The notes: generated by a model from the sequence alone, not told the origin. A stretch of 64,000 nt of DNA from Climacteris rufus (GCA_013398175.1 VZRZ01008263.1:18142-82141); one strand, 5' to 3'. Counted from the stretch's first letter, positions 51,116-64,000 are shown. A program made the numbers and translations.

Positions 51116-53411
51116 GTGAGAGACAGAGTTTGAGTCTACCCTTTCTTTACAGGCTCTGAAAGTCAGAAATACACCAAATACAGACCCAGAGGCTATGTAG
51201 GAGCTAGTGTAAGGGGAATGCTGGTGCATCTGGAAGTGCTGGACAAAGGAAGCCTTGTTACCTTGCAGTGCCTTAGCCTTTGATGCATTCGTTACAGTCA
51301 CAGGATGTTCAAGTTTAGCCAGGAGTTGGCAGCCAGATGGACCGCGAGGCAGTTCACAGAGTGACTCAGTCTAGGCAAGCATGAAGAGTCATTCACATAA
51401 AGGTAACCTATTACAGTATTTTCATAGATTTTTTTTTTCCCTGGGTTTTCATGTTTTTGTGGTAGTGCTTGGGTTTTTGTTCATGGTAGTTTTCCAGCTG
51501 ATCATTGTTTGCTGCCTTCTCTTCTGCCTGGTCATGCCTCCACCTTGGCAGAACGGAGATAGAGGGCCTTTGTTTGCCTGATCCAATACCTGCCTGTTGT
51601 TGGTGGCCAGGCAGTCTTGCCTTTTCCAGGAGCTGTCAGGTCAATGCAAAAATTGTGACAGCATCCCTGTATTTCCTCCCCACCTCCCCACTCCTTTGCT
51701 GTCCGTGTGGGCATCATGAAGGACCGAGAGGCACCTGTGCTGTGCGATTTAAAGCACTTGTCCTGCTGCTCGTTGCTTGGTGTGATCCTGTTTCTGCAGT
51801 CAGACAAACTCTTTAGGAACAACTGTTTCACTTGACCTTTCTTTCTAGAAAGCTGTGGTCTTGAGGCTGTATCACATGGTGATGATGGTGTTTTTCCCAA
51901 AATGAGGAAGGTAGGAAAAACACAGTATTTATTTATGCTGGCTTTTCTCAAGAGGGAGCTGAACAGGAAGGTTTCTCCTCTGAGTCAGGGTAGACAGATT
52001 TCTCCTTTGGATTGAGATTTATCAGTTTCTTATCTTGTCATTTGTTGCCTTTTAAATTGCTGTGGAAACACCAGAGTGAGGAGCTAGTGATCTTTTTCAG
52101 AAGTATAAGAAATTTAAAAAATGAAGGATTAAATAGTTTATTCTCTGAGGCTGAAATTACAGATATTAAGTGCTTTGTCTGTTTTATTGGTAGAGAAACC
52201 TTTATTGTTTGTTACAAGTCATTTATTTGAGAAGGGCAAGAAGAAAGTCTGTAGCCCCTTTTTGTTGGTAGAGATGAATTATCATGTTGTTGCTACTACT
52301 AATTCCTTTTTCCACAGCTTCCTGCTTGCCTGCCTTCCCCCTCATTTGGGCCATAAGTGTTTGCCTCCAGTCACCTTAATAGAAACATCATGGTCTTGAG
52401 ATAAATTTCTGCTTTTTCATATGCTATTATTATAATTTGGTTTATTTCTCTGGGCATGGAAAGATGAGAACAGCTTGCACAGAGCTTGTAATCCTAGTGA
52501 TGAAAAGGGAGAAACTCAAGGCAAAAATAACTTCAGGGAGAGGGAAGAGGAGAAAATCATTATAGTCCAACTTCAGATGCCTCTGTGCCTCACATGAGCA
52601 GTGGAACAGTTTTGATCTTGGGGGCTCTGAAAGAATCCTCAGGTCTCAGGATGCCTCAGGATGCTCAGATCTTGACTTGGACATCCGGGATGCCTGAAGG
52701 TGGGCAGTGGGGCTTGTCCCTCTCTTCCTCACCCTCTATCCCCAGCATGGCGTGCATCTCCAGCTGGGTATAGAGAACGTGTATGCCCCAGTACTGGGAT
52801 GGTTACTTCAGGGATGTGTGTGGTTGTTTTACTATCAAACTAGTTTCAAAAACAACCAGGCAGGCAAGACACTGGCTGCTTGTAAAATGACTTTGGGAAG
52901 AGGCCTCAGGAGGGGTTAAGATACAATGCCGAAGCTATTAAGCAGGAAGATCCTACATCCTCAGCTCCAGGTTTTGCCAGTGTTAAGGAGGAACAGATCA
53001 AAGGAAGTGCAAACAGTTAGAAAAACTCTCCAGGCAGAAAGGAGGCAGTTGTCCCAGAGCCACTCACCAGGATCAGACACCTGCCTGTGAATTTGCAGGA
53101 ATCTCAGCTCCTCAGCAGACCCTGGAACGTGTATTGGCATGGGACCAACCTAAGAGAGACATGCATCCTCTTTGGAGTCCGTTTTAGGAAACATTATGCT
53201 GCCTACCTTCTGTTAGTAGTGACCCATATTTTGATTTGAGAAAGCTGTTTCATGGGCCCCATGCACCAGTAGCCAATGGGACTCGAGGTCGCTGAGGGCT
53301 GCTCCTCAGAGCTGTAGTCTCCAAGCCTCAGTGGGCTTTTGGAGAGGGAGAAAGGCTGCAGCCACGCTGGGGAGTGTGTCTGTTGTAGCTTGATATTCTG
53401 TTAGCCAGTGA
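51116..53411. other. Non-coding stretch; no gene recognised
   Basis: Intron-like sequence with a 10-bp tandem duplication (52645-52664) and no recognisable gene or repeat copy. Confidence 0.5.
52645..52664. repeat. 10-bp tandem duplication
   Basis: CTCAGGATGC occurs twice back to back and is followed by a partial third unit, TCAG. Confidence 0.85.
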
Positions 53412-53599
53412 AACACTGAAAGGTTGGTCAGGCAGGCATTGGAACAAGCTGCCCAGGGAAGTGGTAGAATCACCATCCCTGGAAGTGTTAGAAAACCGTG
53501 TGGATGTGGCTCTTACAGACATGGTTTAGCGGTGAACACACTGGGTTGGACTTGATAGTCTTGGGTTTTTTCCAGCCTTAAGGATTCTATGATTCTATG
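53412..53599 (+). mobile_element. CR1 LINE, short 3'-end fragment
   Basis: Seen: GGCATTGGAACAAGCTGCCC, then AGGGAAGTGGTAGAATCACC, then GGTTGGACTTGATAGTCTTG, ending in two perfect ATTCTATG units (53584-53599). Known: this is the order of the CR1 3' end, and the octamer tail is diagnostic. Only the last ~190 bases are present, so the copy is inert. It lies in the same orientation as the copy at 35055-35591 but retains less of the 5' part. Next to it lies a donor-like CAG/GTAAGG at 53675. Confidence 0.92.
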
Positions 53600-56500
53600 G
53601 CCCCTGCGTACCCCAGGGAAAGTAGTAAATCCTTGGTGGTCCTTGAGAAGGAGGGTGCAATGGGACTTGGGCAGGTAAGGTCAGGCACCTCCCAGCCCTC
53701 CAGCAGCAATGCTGCATCCTTTGTGGAAGGCAGTTATGGCCACAGGTACCTGGACAGCCTTCAGCTCAAGTCGTATAGCTCCAGGAAGCCTGAGCTTTTT
53801 GAGCAGTCTCCTTTAAGTCTTTCCTGCCTTCTCTGAGGGTTTTAAAAATCTACTTTTCCAGTGAACAAGAGTCTCAGTCTTACCCCTTGTGCTTCCTTGC
53901 CTATCCCACTCCAGAAAAAAGAGATGCTTGGCTTCACTGGCAGACAGTCTCATAAATTTCAATGGGCCAGATAGTTCATAATTTATTGCCCACTTTACCC
54001 CACTAAATATTTTCATATTACTCCTGTTACTTGCTGGTCTGATTTTGCTGTCCATTTTCCCATTCCTACCCTTTTAGGAAAATATTTATCCAAGACCTTT
54101 CACACATGTAAAAATCCTCAGTTTAGATGCATTGGTTTTGAAGTCCATATCCTCTGCTTTGAGTATGGTTTGTCCCTCTTGACTTTGACTTCTCCCAAAT
54201 AGAAATCTGTGCTGCAGAGGAATCTGTGGCTATTGGGTTGCCTCCTGCCTCTGCTAGCAGCATCACTTGAAGCCTCTGAATTTAGGAGGCTTAAACTGTG
54301 TCCTTTCCTGGATCTCTCCTGCCTCATGTCATTTCTTGTATGTGAAGCTGTTTATTTGGCTAAATGATGGCAGTCTCTGGCTTTTGCTATCTCTGCAGAC
54401 GCATATGGTCCTGCTGATAGAGTCGTGCGTGTCTGCCCCAGATTTGTGGGCGACGGTGGCATGTGCAGAAAGAAATGGGTGGAGTTGGCCGCACTGTACG
54501 GCGTGCAAGGCTCTGCAAAATCCCTATCTGTGGGAATTGCTAGTCAGCTCTTATCAGTCACGTCCCGATGCAGTGAGTTGTAGAAATCAAATTAGCAGAC
54601 AAGTCAATTGCTTACGTCAGTCAGAAGTTTTGCAGTGGGGATGATGTGATAGCCCAGGGCCCCTCACTGGGTTGCCTTCCTGGGTTTGATTACAAGGACA
54701 GTAACAGAATGGAAACCTGACAGTGCAGTTTCATTTCTGTCCTGCTTTTTTGGTTTTCTTCTTTCTTGCTCAAAACACTTTTTCTAGCTGTCATTCAGGG
54801 CAAGCAGAGCAGAGACTCTGTCCTTGCTATAAAAGCAGAGAAAGCTCTGCCCTGTTATTTTATAAAACAAGTTGTTGTGACATACCACACGGTTCCTCAC
54901 ATCACTCAGTAGTTCATTAGTCTGTCACTGTACAAGCATACTAAATGACAAGCTAAAAAACAGAAGACAGTACAACAGTCCATTAAAATTCATATAGGAT
55001 ATCAAATATTTGAAGTAAGGGATGTAAAAAGAAACCATTTGCTGTAAATACTGATACTTGTAGTTACATAAACATGATGAAGAAGTACTGTGCACCACCA
55101 AGCAGTGAACTGGTGCTGCCAATTCCACAACTGCCTGGGAATCCCTGTAGTTATATATTTCCAGAGAGCTGCTACCACTTCAGGAACAGCTCTCCTTCAG
55201 AAGCTCTAGCCTGTCATGTGAGCCTCTTCTCCTAAACAAACACTGTGGCTAATTTGAAATTGGATGCAAGATCAATTACCTTCAAGCTCTCCGTGTCATG
55301 GAGTAAGAAGACATGGTGTTACCCGTTTCTTGTGTCCAGGGCAAAAGCAATGGACTTCAGGCTTAAGATTTTGGAGAGCTGGTTTTTTTTTTTTTTTACT
55401 GCTTTCTCTGTAGTATTAACATATGTCATGATATCCTGTAGTAATTCTTAACTTTCTTTGAAACTGCAAATGCCTATATTAGCAAAGAAGGACAGAACTT
55501 CCCAAGCACAGGCAACAAGCAAGCTTTTAGGTTTTAAGGGCAGGCCTTCTCAATAAAAGCATCAGAGCCTTCAGCAGATCTTTCAATGACAAATCCCAAA
55601 TTCAGTTTCAGCTTAATCCCACCTTTGGGAAAAATATCTAGCCTTAAATGCGAAAACTTAAGGCAACGGAGAATCCACCCCGCCTTCAAGTGTGTTTTTC
55701 AGAAGGTTAATTACCTTTGCTGCTAATATGTACATGTTATTCCTGCTGTGGTTTTGGTTTCCAAATACTTGGGCCTTGTGAAGGCTTTGTCTGCTATTAA
55801 TGTAGTCCCCAGCCTCCTCTACCCAAATCTGTAATAAATTAGTTTTCAAGGCTTTTGTCTGTAGCGATTCTAAAAATAATTTCTTATTGGAATCCAATTG
55901 AGTCCAAAGGAAGCGAGGTGATAATCAAATGATGTCACCCTCACGTCTTGCACTGCATCTCGCTGCCTGCCAAAACTAGCAACTGTTGCTATGTACCCAG
56001 GGGAAGGTGATACTCCCAGCCTTTTCTTGGTGCTGGAAAGCTCTCCTTTCCAGTGCTTGTCAGGCCTCTGGGAGCTGCTGACGTCTGTTCCAGGCTTTTC
56101 ATTTTACCCTTGTTGGGATAGTGATGGGGAAGCATGGATTGTGTCCTGTAGGATGCTTTGAATTTTGCCTGTTGCTGAAGAAGGCTGTTTCTCTAAAGCA
56201 CTGCAGATCTGAAGGACTGATGTGATTTAGCACATTGGGGGCCTGTATTGTAGTGCTTGGGCTGTGGGGTGGAGACTTTGCTGCAGCATGTGTGGCAATG
56301 CCCAAAAATCCATGCATCAGGACAGTGGTGTGACACCATGATGTTTCCCAGACAGTTTATTTCTTTTTCTCAGTAGCGCCCCTGAAAACTTGGTTGATGG
56401 TGGGACTCATCCCTCAGCTTTTCTCTGGGTACTTCCAGAAGTTAAAAATAGCCCACCAGAAGAGCAGAGCTCATTGTCATTTGACACGTGGGCATCCAGA

Positions 56501-58730
56501 AGTTCTTCAATAACGAATGCAATCCTGTTGTCAGCAGTAGGTAGGGGATGTAGCAGGTTGCTGCTCTCTCCAGGAAGGATCAGCATGGCCTGGAGGATTC
56601 AGTATGTAGCAGATTATGTTCCGCACGTCACAGGGACCAGTTGTCAACAAGATGGGAGTTGTGGATTCTTTTTCCCATGCTCTCCTAGCGTTGGCCATCG
56701 GGATCATACTCCTCACTCCTGCTTTTTTCATGGAGTCACCAAACATTGTGCCTTCCTCTGGCTCTGCCGCAGTGGGAGGGGTGCTGCAGGTGCAAGGCTT
56801 CTCTGTGGCCGCCTATGTCTCCAGATGACTTCCACACACCTGGGACTCAGGGTGGAAACCTGGGAGTGAAACAAGTCAAACGTTCGTAAGGGTCCATCTG
56901 GTCAGTGCCAGTGAGTCTTGGCAGTCACTCCCTGCCCTGTCTGCATTTAAAAGGGATTGCTTACAGCTTTTGTCTTCTTTTTGCTATGGTTGTTATCTAA
57001 ATATGCAAGCTCTGTCTTTGTGGTTTTGGGCACTGTGAGGGAGCTGAATCTCAGGCAGCCTGAGATATGATCCTGGTTTTGTTCAGGACTTCATTTTTTA
57101 TTTCAAACATGCATGGCTGCAAATAGCGTTGTACTGAGTTCCAGCAATGTCTTAATTCTGTGGAGGGAGTGGGGGACAGAGAGGGGCACAGCAGAAGAAA
57201 GCACTCTGTGTTCACTGGCTGGCATACCAGAATGATGGGGTAGGGTTGAAGTACCGAGACATTTTATGGTGTTACAATTCCCAAGGGCTCTTTCTCAAGC
57301 ATGTGTGCTGTCCCAGTACATAGCAGCAATCCAGAGCTAATTGACATGTAAGTTCTACAGGGAAGTAAAATTATTTAAAGTTATTAAAGTTATTTTGTTT
57401 TTCACCAAGTGAAAAAACCTAAAGTTATCTACATGGAAAAAAAGGAGAGGAGGAAAAAACCAGCAGACTACCAAACTGTGACTTGTTCAGACTAGCTTGT
57501 GAAAGTATCTTGAGGTCATCTTTCCTGAAAGCCTTTGAAATTTGAAGACTATGGACTCTTGTCTCTTGGCACTCTGCCGATTCCTTCTCCTCCTAGCAGA
57601 TTCTGCCTAACAGTTGCCCTTTTTTTCCAGTTTTAAATACCCTGAATCACAGAGCTTGCTCATTTTCTTCATTCAAGTCTAAGGCCTTAAGGACTGTGTT
57701 GAAGTAATGAAGAGGACAGCATGTACTGGATGTTGGAGCCAAGGGAGAGGGGGTGTGGGCAGAGAGATGACCCTGCTTCCAGGCTTTGGTTCTAGTCCTG
57801 AAAACTTTTTCTCATGTGAAGAGTCCTGCAGAGGTCAGCCAGACATTTTGCACGAACAGTGACTTAGTTGCTATTTGGCATCATGCTGGAATTATGCTTG
57901 AAGTAGTCATGAAAAAACGGCCAGAGTTTGTGGTAAGGCGTGGATGGGGTGCTTGAGCCAACTCAACGGGGAGTCTGCTGAAGACATGCGTGGGATTAAT
58001 GAAATAGAAATTTTACTTGTTTGGCAAGCGTGGCTGAGTTTGGCTAAACTTTAGGACTCAGAGAAAGTGTCTCCCTAAAGAGAATATATAAGTGCAGTGC
58101 TACCAGTGTCTGACGTGCACTCCCTGGCATTGTCCTCAAGGAGGAAGGTTAGTCCAAGCACACATGATCTTGCCAGGAATTATCTGCCCAGGTGGCCCAG
58201 TTCACTGCATGCCAGTATCTTGTGCACTCCTGTGTTTGGCTATCAGATCAGGAGGCAGTGTTCCGAACCACCCCGTGATCGTGTTGCTTTTGTGATTACG
58301 TTGTTGGCTCTTGCAGTGGGAACCATTTGTTGGGGCCTGGAGGCACAAAGCAGCTCTCTTGGTGCAGCCCTGAGCCAGGGTTATTGCTGACAAACACGAC
58401 CTTGTGAAAACAAGCAAAAATTTCACCCTGTTGTACCCTCATGGCTACATTTAGGATGTCCTAATACATAAAGTCTTGTCAGGTAGCTGCAGTTGATTTC
58501 CTGGAGGATCAGCTTCAGTCCTTGCTTTTCTGGTGGACAAATATTTTCTAGCATATGCATGTATTTCTTAGGTACTCCACTAAAATGCAACACACCAAAA
58601 TGCAACTTGTGGAATGGAGTCCCAAGTGCCCAACACTTCTGCAGTGTTTCCCTGTAGATGCTCCTCTGTACATATGGCTTTAAGGTTTCTTGCCATCCTG
58701 ACTTCAATTGCTTCTGACACGCTCATTTAA
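53600..58730. other. Non-coding stretch; no gene recognised
   Basis: Contains the candidate conserved block at 54420-54640, a long T run at 55382-55398, and a region at 56390-56869 where plus frames of 159 and 70 codons and a minus frame of 71 codons overlap. None is recognisable. No transposable element other than the CR1 fragment just upstream was seen. Confidence 0.45.
54420..54640. promoter_or_regulatory. Candidate conserved non-coding element with CRE site
   Basis: About ten CpGs are retained in roughly 200 bases, including GGGCGACGG, GGCCGCACTGTACGGCG and CACGTCCCGATG, against a CpG-depleted background. A CRE-like TTACGTCA lies at 54612-54619. One plus-strand frame is open across it (54267-54644) but has no recognisable domain or splice-site pair. 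The call is from composition and motifs, not alignment. Confidence 0.18.
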
Positions 58731-58753
58731 GGGCAGTGGGGCGGGGCGGGGGG
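58731..58753 (+). promoter_or_regulatory. G-quadruplex motif overlapping a GC box
   Basis: Four G runs (GGG, GGGG, GGGG, GGGGGG) separated by loops of 4, 1 and 1 bases meet the usual intramolecular quadruplex pattern. GGGGCGGGGC at 58738-58747 matches an Sp/KLF GC box. It is isolated: no CpG island or obvious first exon surrounds it. Confidence 0.6.
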
Positions 58754-61700
58754 CACAGCTCTTCAGTGTGAGTTAAAGAAGAGGAACCCGAGTGCTGCCT
58801 GCTCCAGCTCGTGCAGGCAGAGTGCCATGGGGGCAACAGCTGATGAAGATAGCAGCTGTTGCAGATGCAGGAAAAGACAAGTACCCAGCTGCTTCCTCCA
58901 GCTGCCTTCCCCTGTGTTGACAGCGTGGCTGTTGCTCCTGCCAAATCCTTGGGTGGCTATCACAACCCGTCTCCCAAAGACCCAGGATATGGTGAAAGGC
59001 TGGGCTGCCTCACAGCCTCTTCCTTCTTATTTGTGTGTCACAGGAGGAAAAAACCTAGATGGAGATAGGTTGTCCAGGGTCATCCTGTTGTAGTTATGAT
59101 GATGGCAACAATTCACAGCTGAAGCATTTGATTTGTTAACCTTATAAAAAGATGCCATTAAATACTGTATTTAGCTCCTCGGGGGAAGTAGCCTAGTTTC
59201 TTTTTCATTTTCCTTTTCTCATCCCTGAGCTGTGACTCAGCTGTCACTCTCCTGTGGAAGGGCTGCTGGTGTTATAGCTGTGATTGGATGGCACCAAAAA
59301 CCCATTTCTGCTGAAAATAATTAATATGGTGCATTTTCACCTCAAAAAGAGCCTGTTACAAAACTACTAGAAGGTTTTCATTAACTTTTGCAAGCTTTGA
59401 AACTTGCCTGTGAACAAAATGGAAATTTCTGTATGTCTCCTCCTGTTTATCCTTGCCAACAAGGCAAAGTCTGGCAAAGACTGGTGCATAGATACCCTAC
59501 ACATTTAGGGCATTCCTGTTCAAGCACAAAAAGTAGTTCACATGCATTTAGACACATGCAAAAAAAGACTTTGCAGGAGACAATCTCACTTTGCACCAGG
59601 CATGTGAGCAGATCCTTGTGAACAGAATTAGCTTCCACTAGCTCTGAAAAAAGTCAGACTGGAGACAAGTGTGGACTCTTCCACCTCATCAGTTTTTTCA
59701 CTCCCCACTTTTCTAACTTTAACCAGAAAGTAGCCTGGTTAATTTATTTTTTTCTAGATATCCTATCTCCTCTAAACTTTAATCAGAGGGAGGAAAAAAT
59801 TGAAATAAAAACTAGCTAGCCTATTTTATATTTTGTATATCATCTCATATTGCAAAAGTATTAGCAGACCTGTCATAATCTATGTGCATCTCAGGGTGCT
59901 TGGTAGTGGATCTTTTTCCTTTCCAAAGGAGGGAAAATATCCCCGTAAGTATTTGCCAATGCTTGTTCTTTTTGCCCTCATCTATTCAACTGCAACTTGA
60001 AGGTGCTTGTTTCTTGTGTAGTTTCGTTATGAAAATGATACCTGTCATAGTTAGGAGGCATTGCATTCTTGAGCAATGAATGCTGTGAACAGTGTCATAA
60101 GAAAAAGATGCGGTACAAAAGCGTCATCATTCTTGGCATTGTCCTTTAAAATTTGCCCTGTGTCGTGAACATGTAGGTGATGAAAAAGGGCTTACTTCAA
60201 GTAATGTAGTTCCATTAATACTACTCAACATTTTCTCCCTAAAAAGAGGATGTAGCCTGTGTCCACCCAACCCATGTGGGATCTGGGATAATTTCTCTAA
60301 GGAGCAGAAAATTGTCTGAGACAACATGTATCTGGAGGAGTTGTGGGGCCACCTCAGTCCATACAGCTACTGCAACCCCAAGACACATAGATTTTGATTC
60401 AGCAAGTCAAAACGTAACATTTTCCAGAGCATAGGATGGTGTCTGTGAAGTTGCCTCAATGCCTGTCCTGAAGGGCAGGCAAGGCAAGGCTGGTTTCTGC
60501 TAGCAAATGAAACCAAACAAGTCACTTGATTTTTTTTTTTTCTGTAGCCATCCTTATTGAATTAATGCTCTTTGTCTGCCTGTTGAGGCTGTAAACTTTC
60601 AGATGCAAGTGTCTTCTACTGGTGCAGTCCTTCCCACATTTGGAGCTCAACAAGGCTACATTCTACAGGGTGATAATTCTTGTTGTAGCACCTGGTGACG
60701 ACTTGCTGTTGGCACAGTCAGGGTCCTAAAACCCATTGTCCTGTGGCTCCACAGCTGTCTCTGAAAAAAGTCCCAGTCTATGTATGGAGCAATACAAGGA
60801 CCCCAGCATGGCCTGAATGTTGGCCTCAGGAGGGATTACTCATGTATAGGTTCAAATCCAGAACATGAAAAGGCTCCTCCACTCATCATTCTGCTATTCA
60901 GGCTCTGGTGTCGGGGTGGGGCGTGAACAAAGCATCAGGTGCCAAAGCATTTTGACACAGCCCAGCTTCAGGCTCAACATTCAGCACTTGTGATTGTGAT
61001 TGTATTGATGACAGTGGTCTTATTTTCTCAAATTAGGTAAACAACTTTAAAAAGAGGGGTGGGAAAAAAGATGACTTTCATACTTGTGCATTTACCTGAA
61101 TTGTGAGGTTTCTGGAATGGTGCTGCTGCAAGTTACATGTGAAACAGGAATGTCCTGCTTGCTGTAGCAAAGGGCTGATTCACTGGCAGTGTAATAGGTG
61201 TCATATTCCCTTTTGTCAGCTCCTTGGGTATATTTTGCCCCTGCAGTAAACAGAAAATGAATTTTAAAAAATCCAGTAGAACCAGTAACATGCAAGTCGT
61301 CTGAGGGAGGTGAGGTTCAATGAAAACTGAAACAGTTCATAAATGGGGTTAGGTGAGGCTGGGATGAGTGTGGGGAGGCAGAGGGAGAGTTTTGTTTGAG
61401 TGAGGATGAGCTCTCTGAAGCTGCCCTGCCCTGGGAGGCACCAGGAGTGACCGTCCCGACACCTCCCTCCCAGAGGATGAGATCCTCCTCCACCAGCAGA
61501 GAGGGTCAGGCCCTCTCGAACGAGAACAGGAAGATAGGCTGGTGGGCTTGTTTGTTGGGTGCACCCATTTCTCGCTGTGACTGCCAGGGGTGGCTGGTGT
61601 CACCAGCTCTGACATCAGGGCCTGACCTGGAGCTGCTCAGATTTTAAGTCTGTAGAAAAGCTTTTTCCATGGGGGGAAAAAATGAATCAGATGCTGTCAA

Positions 61701-64000
61701 CTTGGAGATTGCATCCAGGGCATCACAGCGTGGAAACTAAAGCCATGTACCTTGGCATGGTGAGTGCCTGGGCAGACCTGGTTTTGGGACCGAATGCCCT
61801 GATGCAATGCTTAAGTGAAAGTCAGATTGAAGAATGGGCTGGGGAAAGACTTCTGCAGTAAACCCAGCTTGCTACTGTTCATGTAAAAATGGTGTGGAGA
61901 TGGATATTTTTGTCCCCCTGTGTCATCTGACATGGCATGAGCTTTGTTTGTGTATACAGAAAGCAAGTCTGTATGATTCTTCAAGTATACTCCTCAGTGC
62001 AGTTTTTAAAATACATTCCCCAATGCAGAAGGAAAATGTAGGAAACTGTATGAAACCAAGAGGCTAGGGAGGACCCATGTGTTATTCTTAGGACGAAAGC
62101 AGAATGCACATCAGAATACATCAAAAGGAAAACCGATCACTTTCTACTTTCAAAAGGCATTAATATTTTACAGCTGCCATTACATTTTGAAGAGTGCTCA
62201 GGTATTTATTGGTAGCTATCCAGTCCTGAGTCGTCAAGGAGGAGATACCTGTTTTTCAAGTTGTTCTGTTCACTTATCCCTCGTCTCCTAATTCACACCC
62301 TGGCCACGCCAGTGCTTCAGTAACTCAGTGAATATCTGGAGTCACAGTTCTGTATTCCCACACTGGTGCCCTTTGTGAGGCTCCCAAGGATTTTTTGCCT
62401 GTAAAAGGCAGCAGGTCAGACCCACTGAGAGCCACACTTAGGTGCATCCCCAGCTTCCCCCAAAGCTCAGGTCGGTGGACTAGGACCATTCCATTTGCCA
62501 CCTCAGCTGCCAACTGAAGCTCACCGTCTTTTAAAATGCTTTTTTTAATTTTTTTTTTTTTAAATCAGATAGTATCTTCTGGTTCAATCATAAAGTAATT
62601 ATGTGCTTAAAATAACACAGGAGAGGGGTCCTGTTTCAGAGTAATCTACACAGCAGAAATGCTGGGGACTGGTTTGAAGGTTGCTTGCAGGCTTTCTCGT
62701 GAGGAGGTCTGGGGTGCCTGTGCTGGCTCTTGAAGGGTTTGCTGAGGCCTGATGAGACTTGGTCAGGCGACAGCGTATCAGATCTGTTCCTCTCATCCAT
62801 CATGCGTGAGCCATAACTGCCTCCAGAGTCGCAATTTAGTGTGCACAGCTCAACACTTCCAATTAATCCAGCCTGGGTGTTTCAGCATCTATCATTTCAG
62901 AGCTAGCACTTTGCAGGGCAGCCTTGATCTTGGGTTCCAGGAGCCCTGGAACGCTGTCTCCACGCACACGGATTTTACTCTTCCCCTGCCACGGTGTGGT
63001 GGGTTATTGCTGGTTAGTTGCATCTCACAGGCTTAGGAAGTGTTAAAAAAAATCAACACATGACCACAAACGACTTCAAAAAATAAAGATTTATAATAGG
63101 TGATTCAGCAGTGAGAGGCTTTTGTGATCTTCCATGGGAAGCTACTATTTTTAGTGAATTATTATAAGCAGTAGCATCACTCACATTTATTTATAAAGGC
63201 ATGAAAGAACGCCCATACGTGTTTCTAAATAGTCAATGTATAGTAACAGCCATATGCTGAGAATGAGCAAAAATAGAATTGAGCACTCTGGTTTCCACAA
63301 TGCTATGTGAGAGCTGTGCTGGGATCTTTGCATCTAAGAAACAAAAAACACAGGCTTTTTTTTTTTTTTTTTCCCTGTAGTTCTTCTTTCTAGCAATACA
63401 AACCCAAAGCCTTCATGGTGAAAGTCTTCCTAGCAGTAAAATTGCATTGTTTTCATTGAGGTCTAACTGAGTGACCACTGAGGTTTAGGAGAACTCTTCC
63501 AGTTGCTTTGGCAGCTGGTGGATTGAGGCTGTGCTGACAGTAGTAGCTATTTTTATGGGAGTTACTGTATGTACAGTGTTCAGGTCGATTAGTTGTGTGT
63601 GCCTGCACTTCTCTTGGGGCTCCATGGCATGGAGAAGAAGTGCAGTGATGCTGTACTGAAGGAGCTCCACAAATAAAGCATGGTGCTATTTCTAAAGTTC
63701 CTACAGTGGAAACGCTTTAAGTGCTGGGGCTTGCCACTGAGGAAAAAATAGAAAGAAAATAAAGATGTTATCTGCTAGTGATGCCACTCCTGAACAGAAA
63801 TTAGAACTTTTCTGATTTTACTCTGCAAAGACCCAGCCGTGTGATGCCATTGCAGCTTTTTTGTGTGCAACTGCTTAGGTTGCAGTTCAGTAAGGGGCAA
63901 CATCTTCCTTTTTCTCGCTGGTTGTGTTCATGTCCCAGTCAAATCTTTTATGAGGTGCCTTGGGATTTTCATGATTTCACCTTACAAGAGCACTGCCTCA
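58754..64000. other. Non-coding stretch to the window end; no gene recognised
   Basis: Contains the 10-bp hairpin at 58833-58862, T-rich runs at 62540-62560 and 63356-63372, and a GC-richer patch at 61390-61640 with open frames on both strands (83 codons plus, 88 codons minus). A donor-like ATG/GTGAGT near 61761 lacks a good acceptor. No interspersed repeat was recognised. Confidence 0.45.
58833..58862. repeat. Perfect 10-bp stem hairpin with 10-nt loop, paired CAGCTG E-boxes
   Basis: GCAACAGCTG (58833-58842) and its exact reverse complement CAGCTGTTGC (58853-58862) flank the loop ATGAAGATAG. Each arm carries a CAGCTG E-box, so this could be a paired bHLH site or a small RNA hairpin. It lies about 80 bases after the G-quadruplex motif. 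Confidence 0.85.

Noticed and set aside
53675..53680. Consensus donor GCAG/GTAAGG just after the CR1 fragment
   Set aside because: The only upstream acceptors are weak and lie in or next to the CR1 tail.
60849..60859. GGTTCAAATCC, a tRNA B-box-like sequence
   Set aside because: The flanking bases cannot form a T-arm stem, and no A box or cloverleaf is present at the right spacing.
1..64000. CRISPR arrays, operons, phage or plasmid genes, full-length endogenous retroviruses
   Set aside because: No regularly spaced direct repeats, no gene-dense layout, and no paired LTRs or gag/pol-like frames are visible. The sequence is eukaryotic intron-like throughout.

Overview
This window looks like nuclear DNA from a bird, or a close sauropsid relative. 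The only interspersed repeats I can name with confidence are two 5'-truncated CR1 LINE copies, at about 35055-35591 and 53412-53599. Both end in the ATTCTRTG octamer typical of CR1. No mammalian-type SINEs are visible and recognisable repeats are sparse. CpG is depleted almost everywhere and returns only in small patches. There are no operons, ribosome binding sites, CRISPR arrays or phage-like genes. Open frames of 150-190 codons occur on both strands but resemble no family I know, and a few are expected by chance in 64 kb.

The left edge (1-167) is CpG-dense and carries an open frame with a strong hydrophobic segment followed by a basic stretch, then a plausible splice donor at 168. It reads as the end of a first exon with its promoter-side CpG island outside the window. 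If so, much or all of the rest is intron or flanking DNA of that gene, transcribed on the plus strand. I cannot name the gene.

The remaining ~63.8 kb is mostly featureless non-coding sequence. Three places have an acceptor, an open in-phase interval and a donor in the right order on the plus strand: 26250-26291, 32846-32893 and 50861-51115. All are phase 0-0. They are the best internal exon candidates, but each is unconfirmed and decoy exons of this kind are common in long introns. Weaker candidates are kept in the findings.

The most distinctive structures are: a perfect 29-bp inverted repeat with a 113-nt loop (44093-44263); a short run of Ns flanked by what looks like a false assembly duplication with G-biased errors (21237-21373); a G-quadruplex/GC-box cluster followed 80 bp later by a perfect 10-bp hairpin (58731-58862); and three patches that look like conserved non-coding elements (6400-6475, 45841-46000, 54420-54640). 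I found no convincing new multi-gene biological system in this window.
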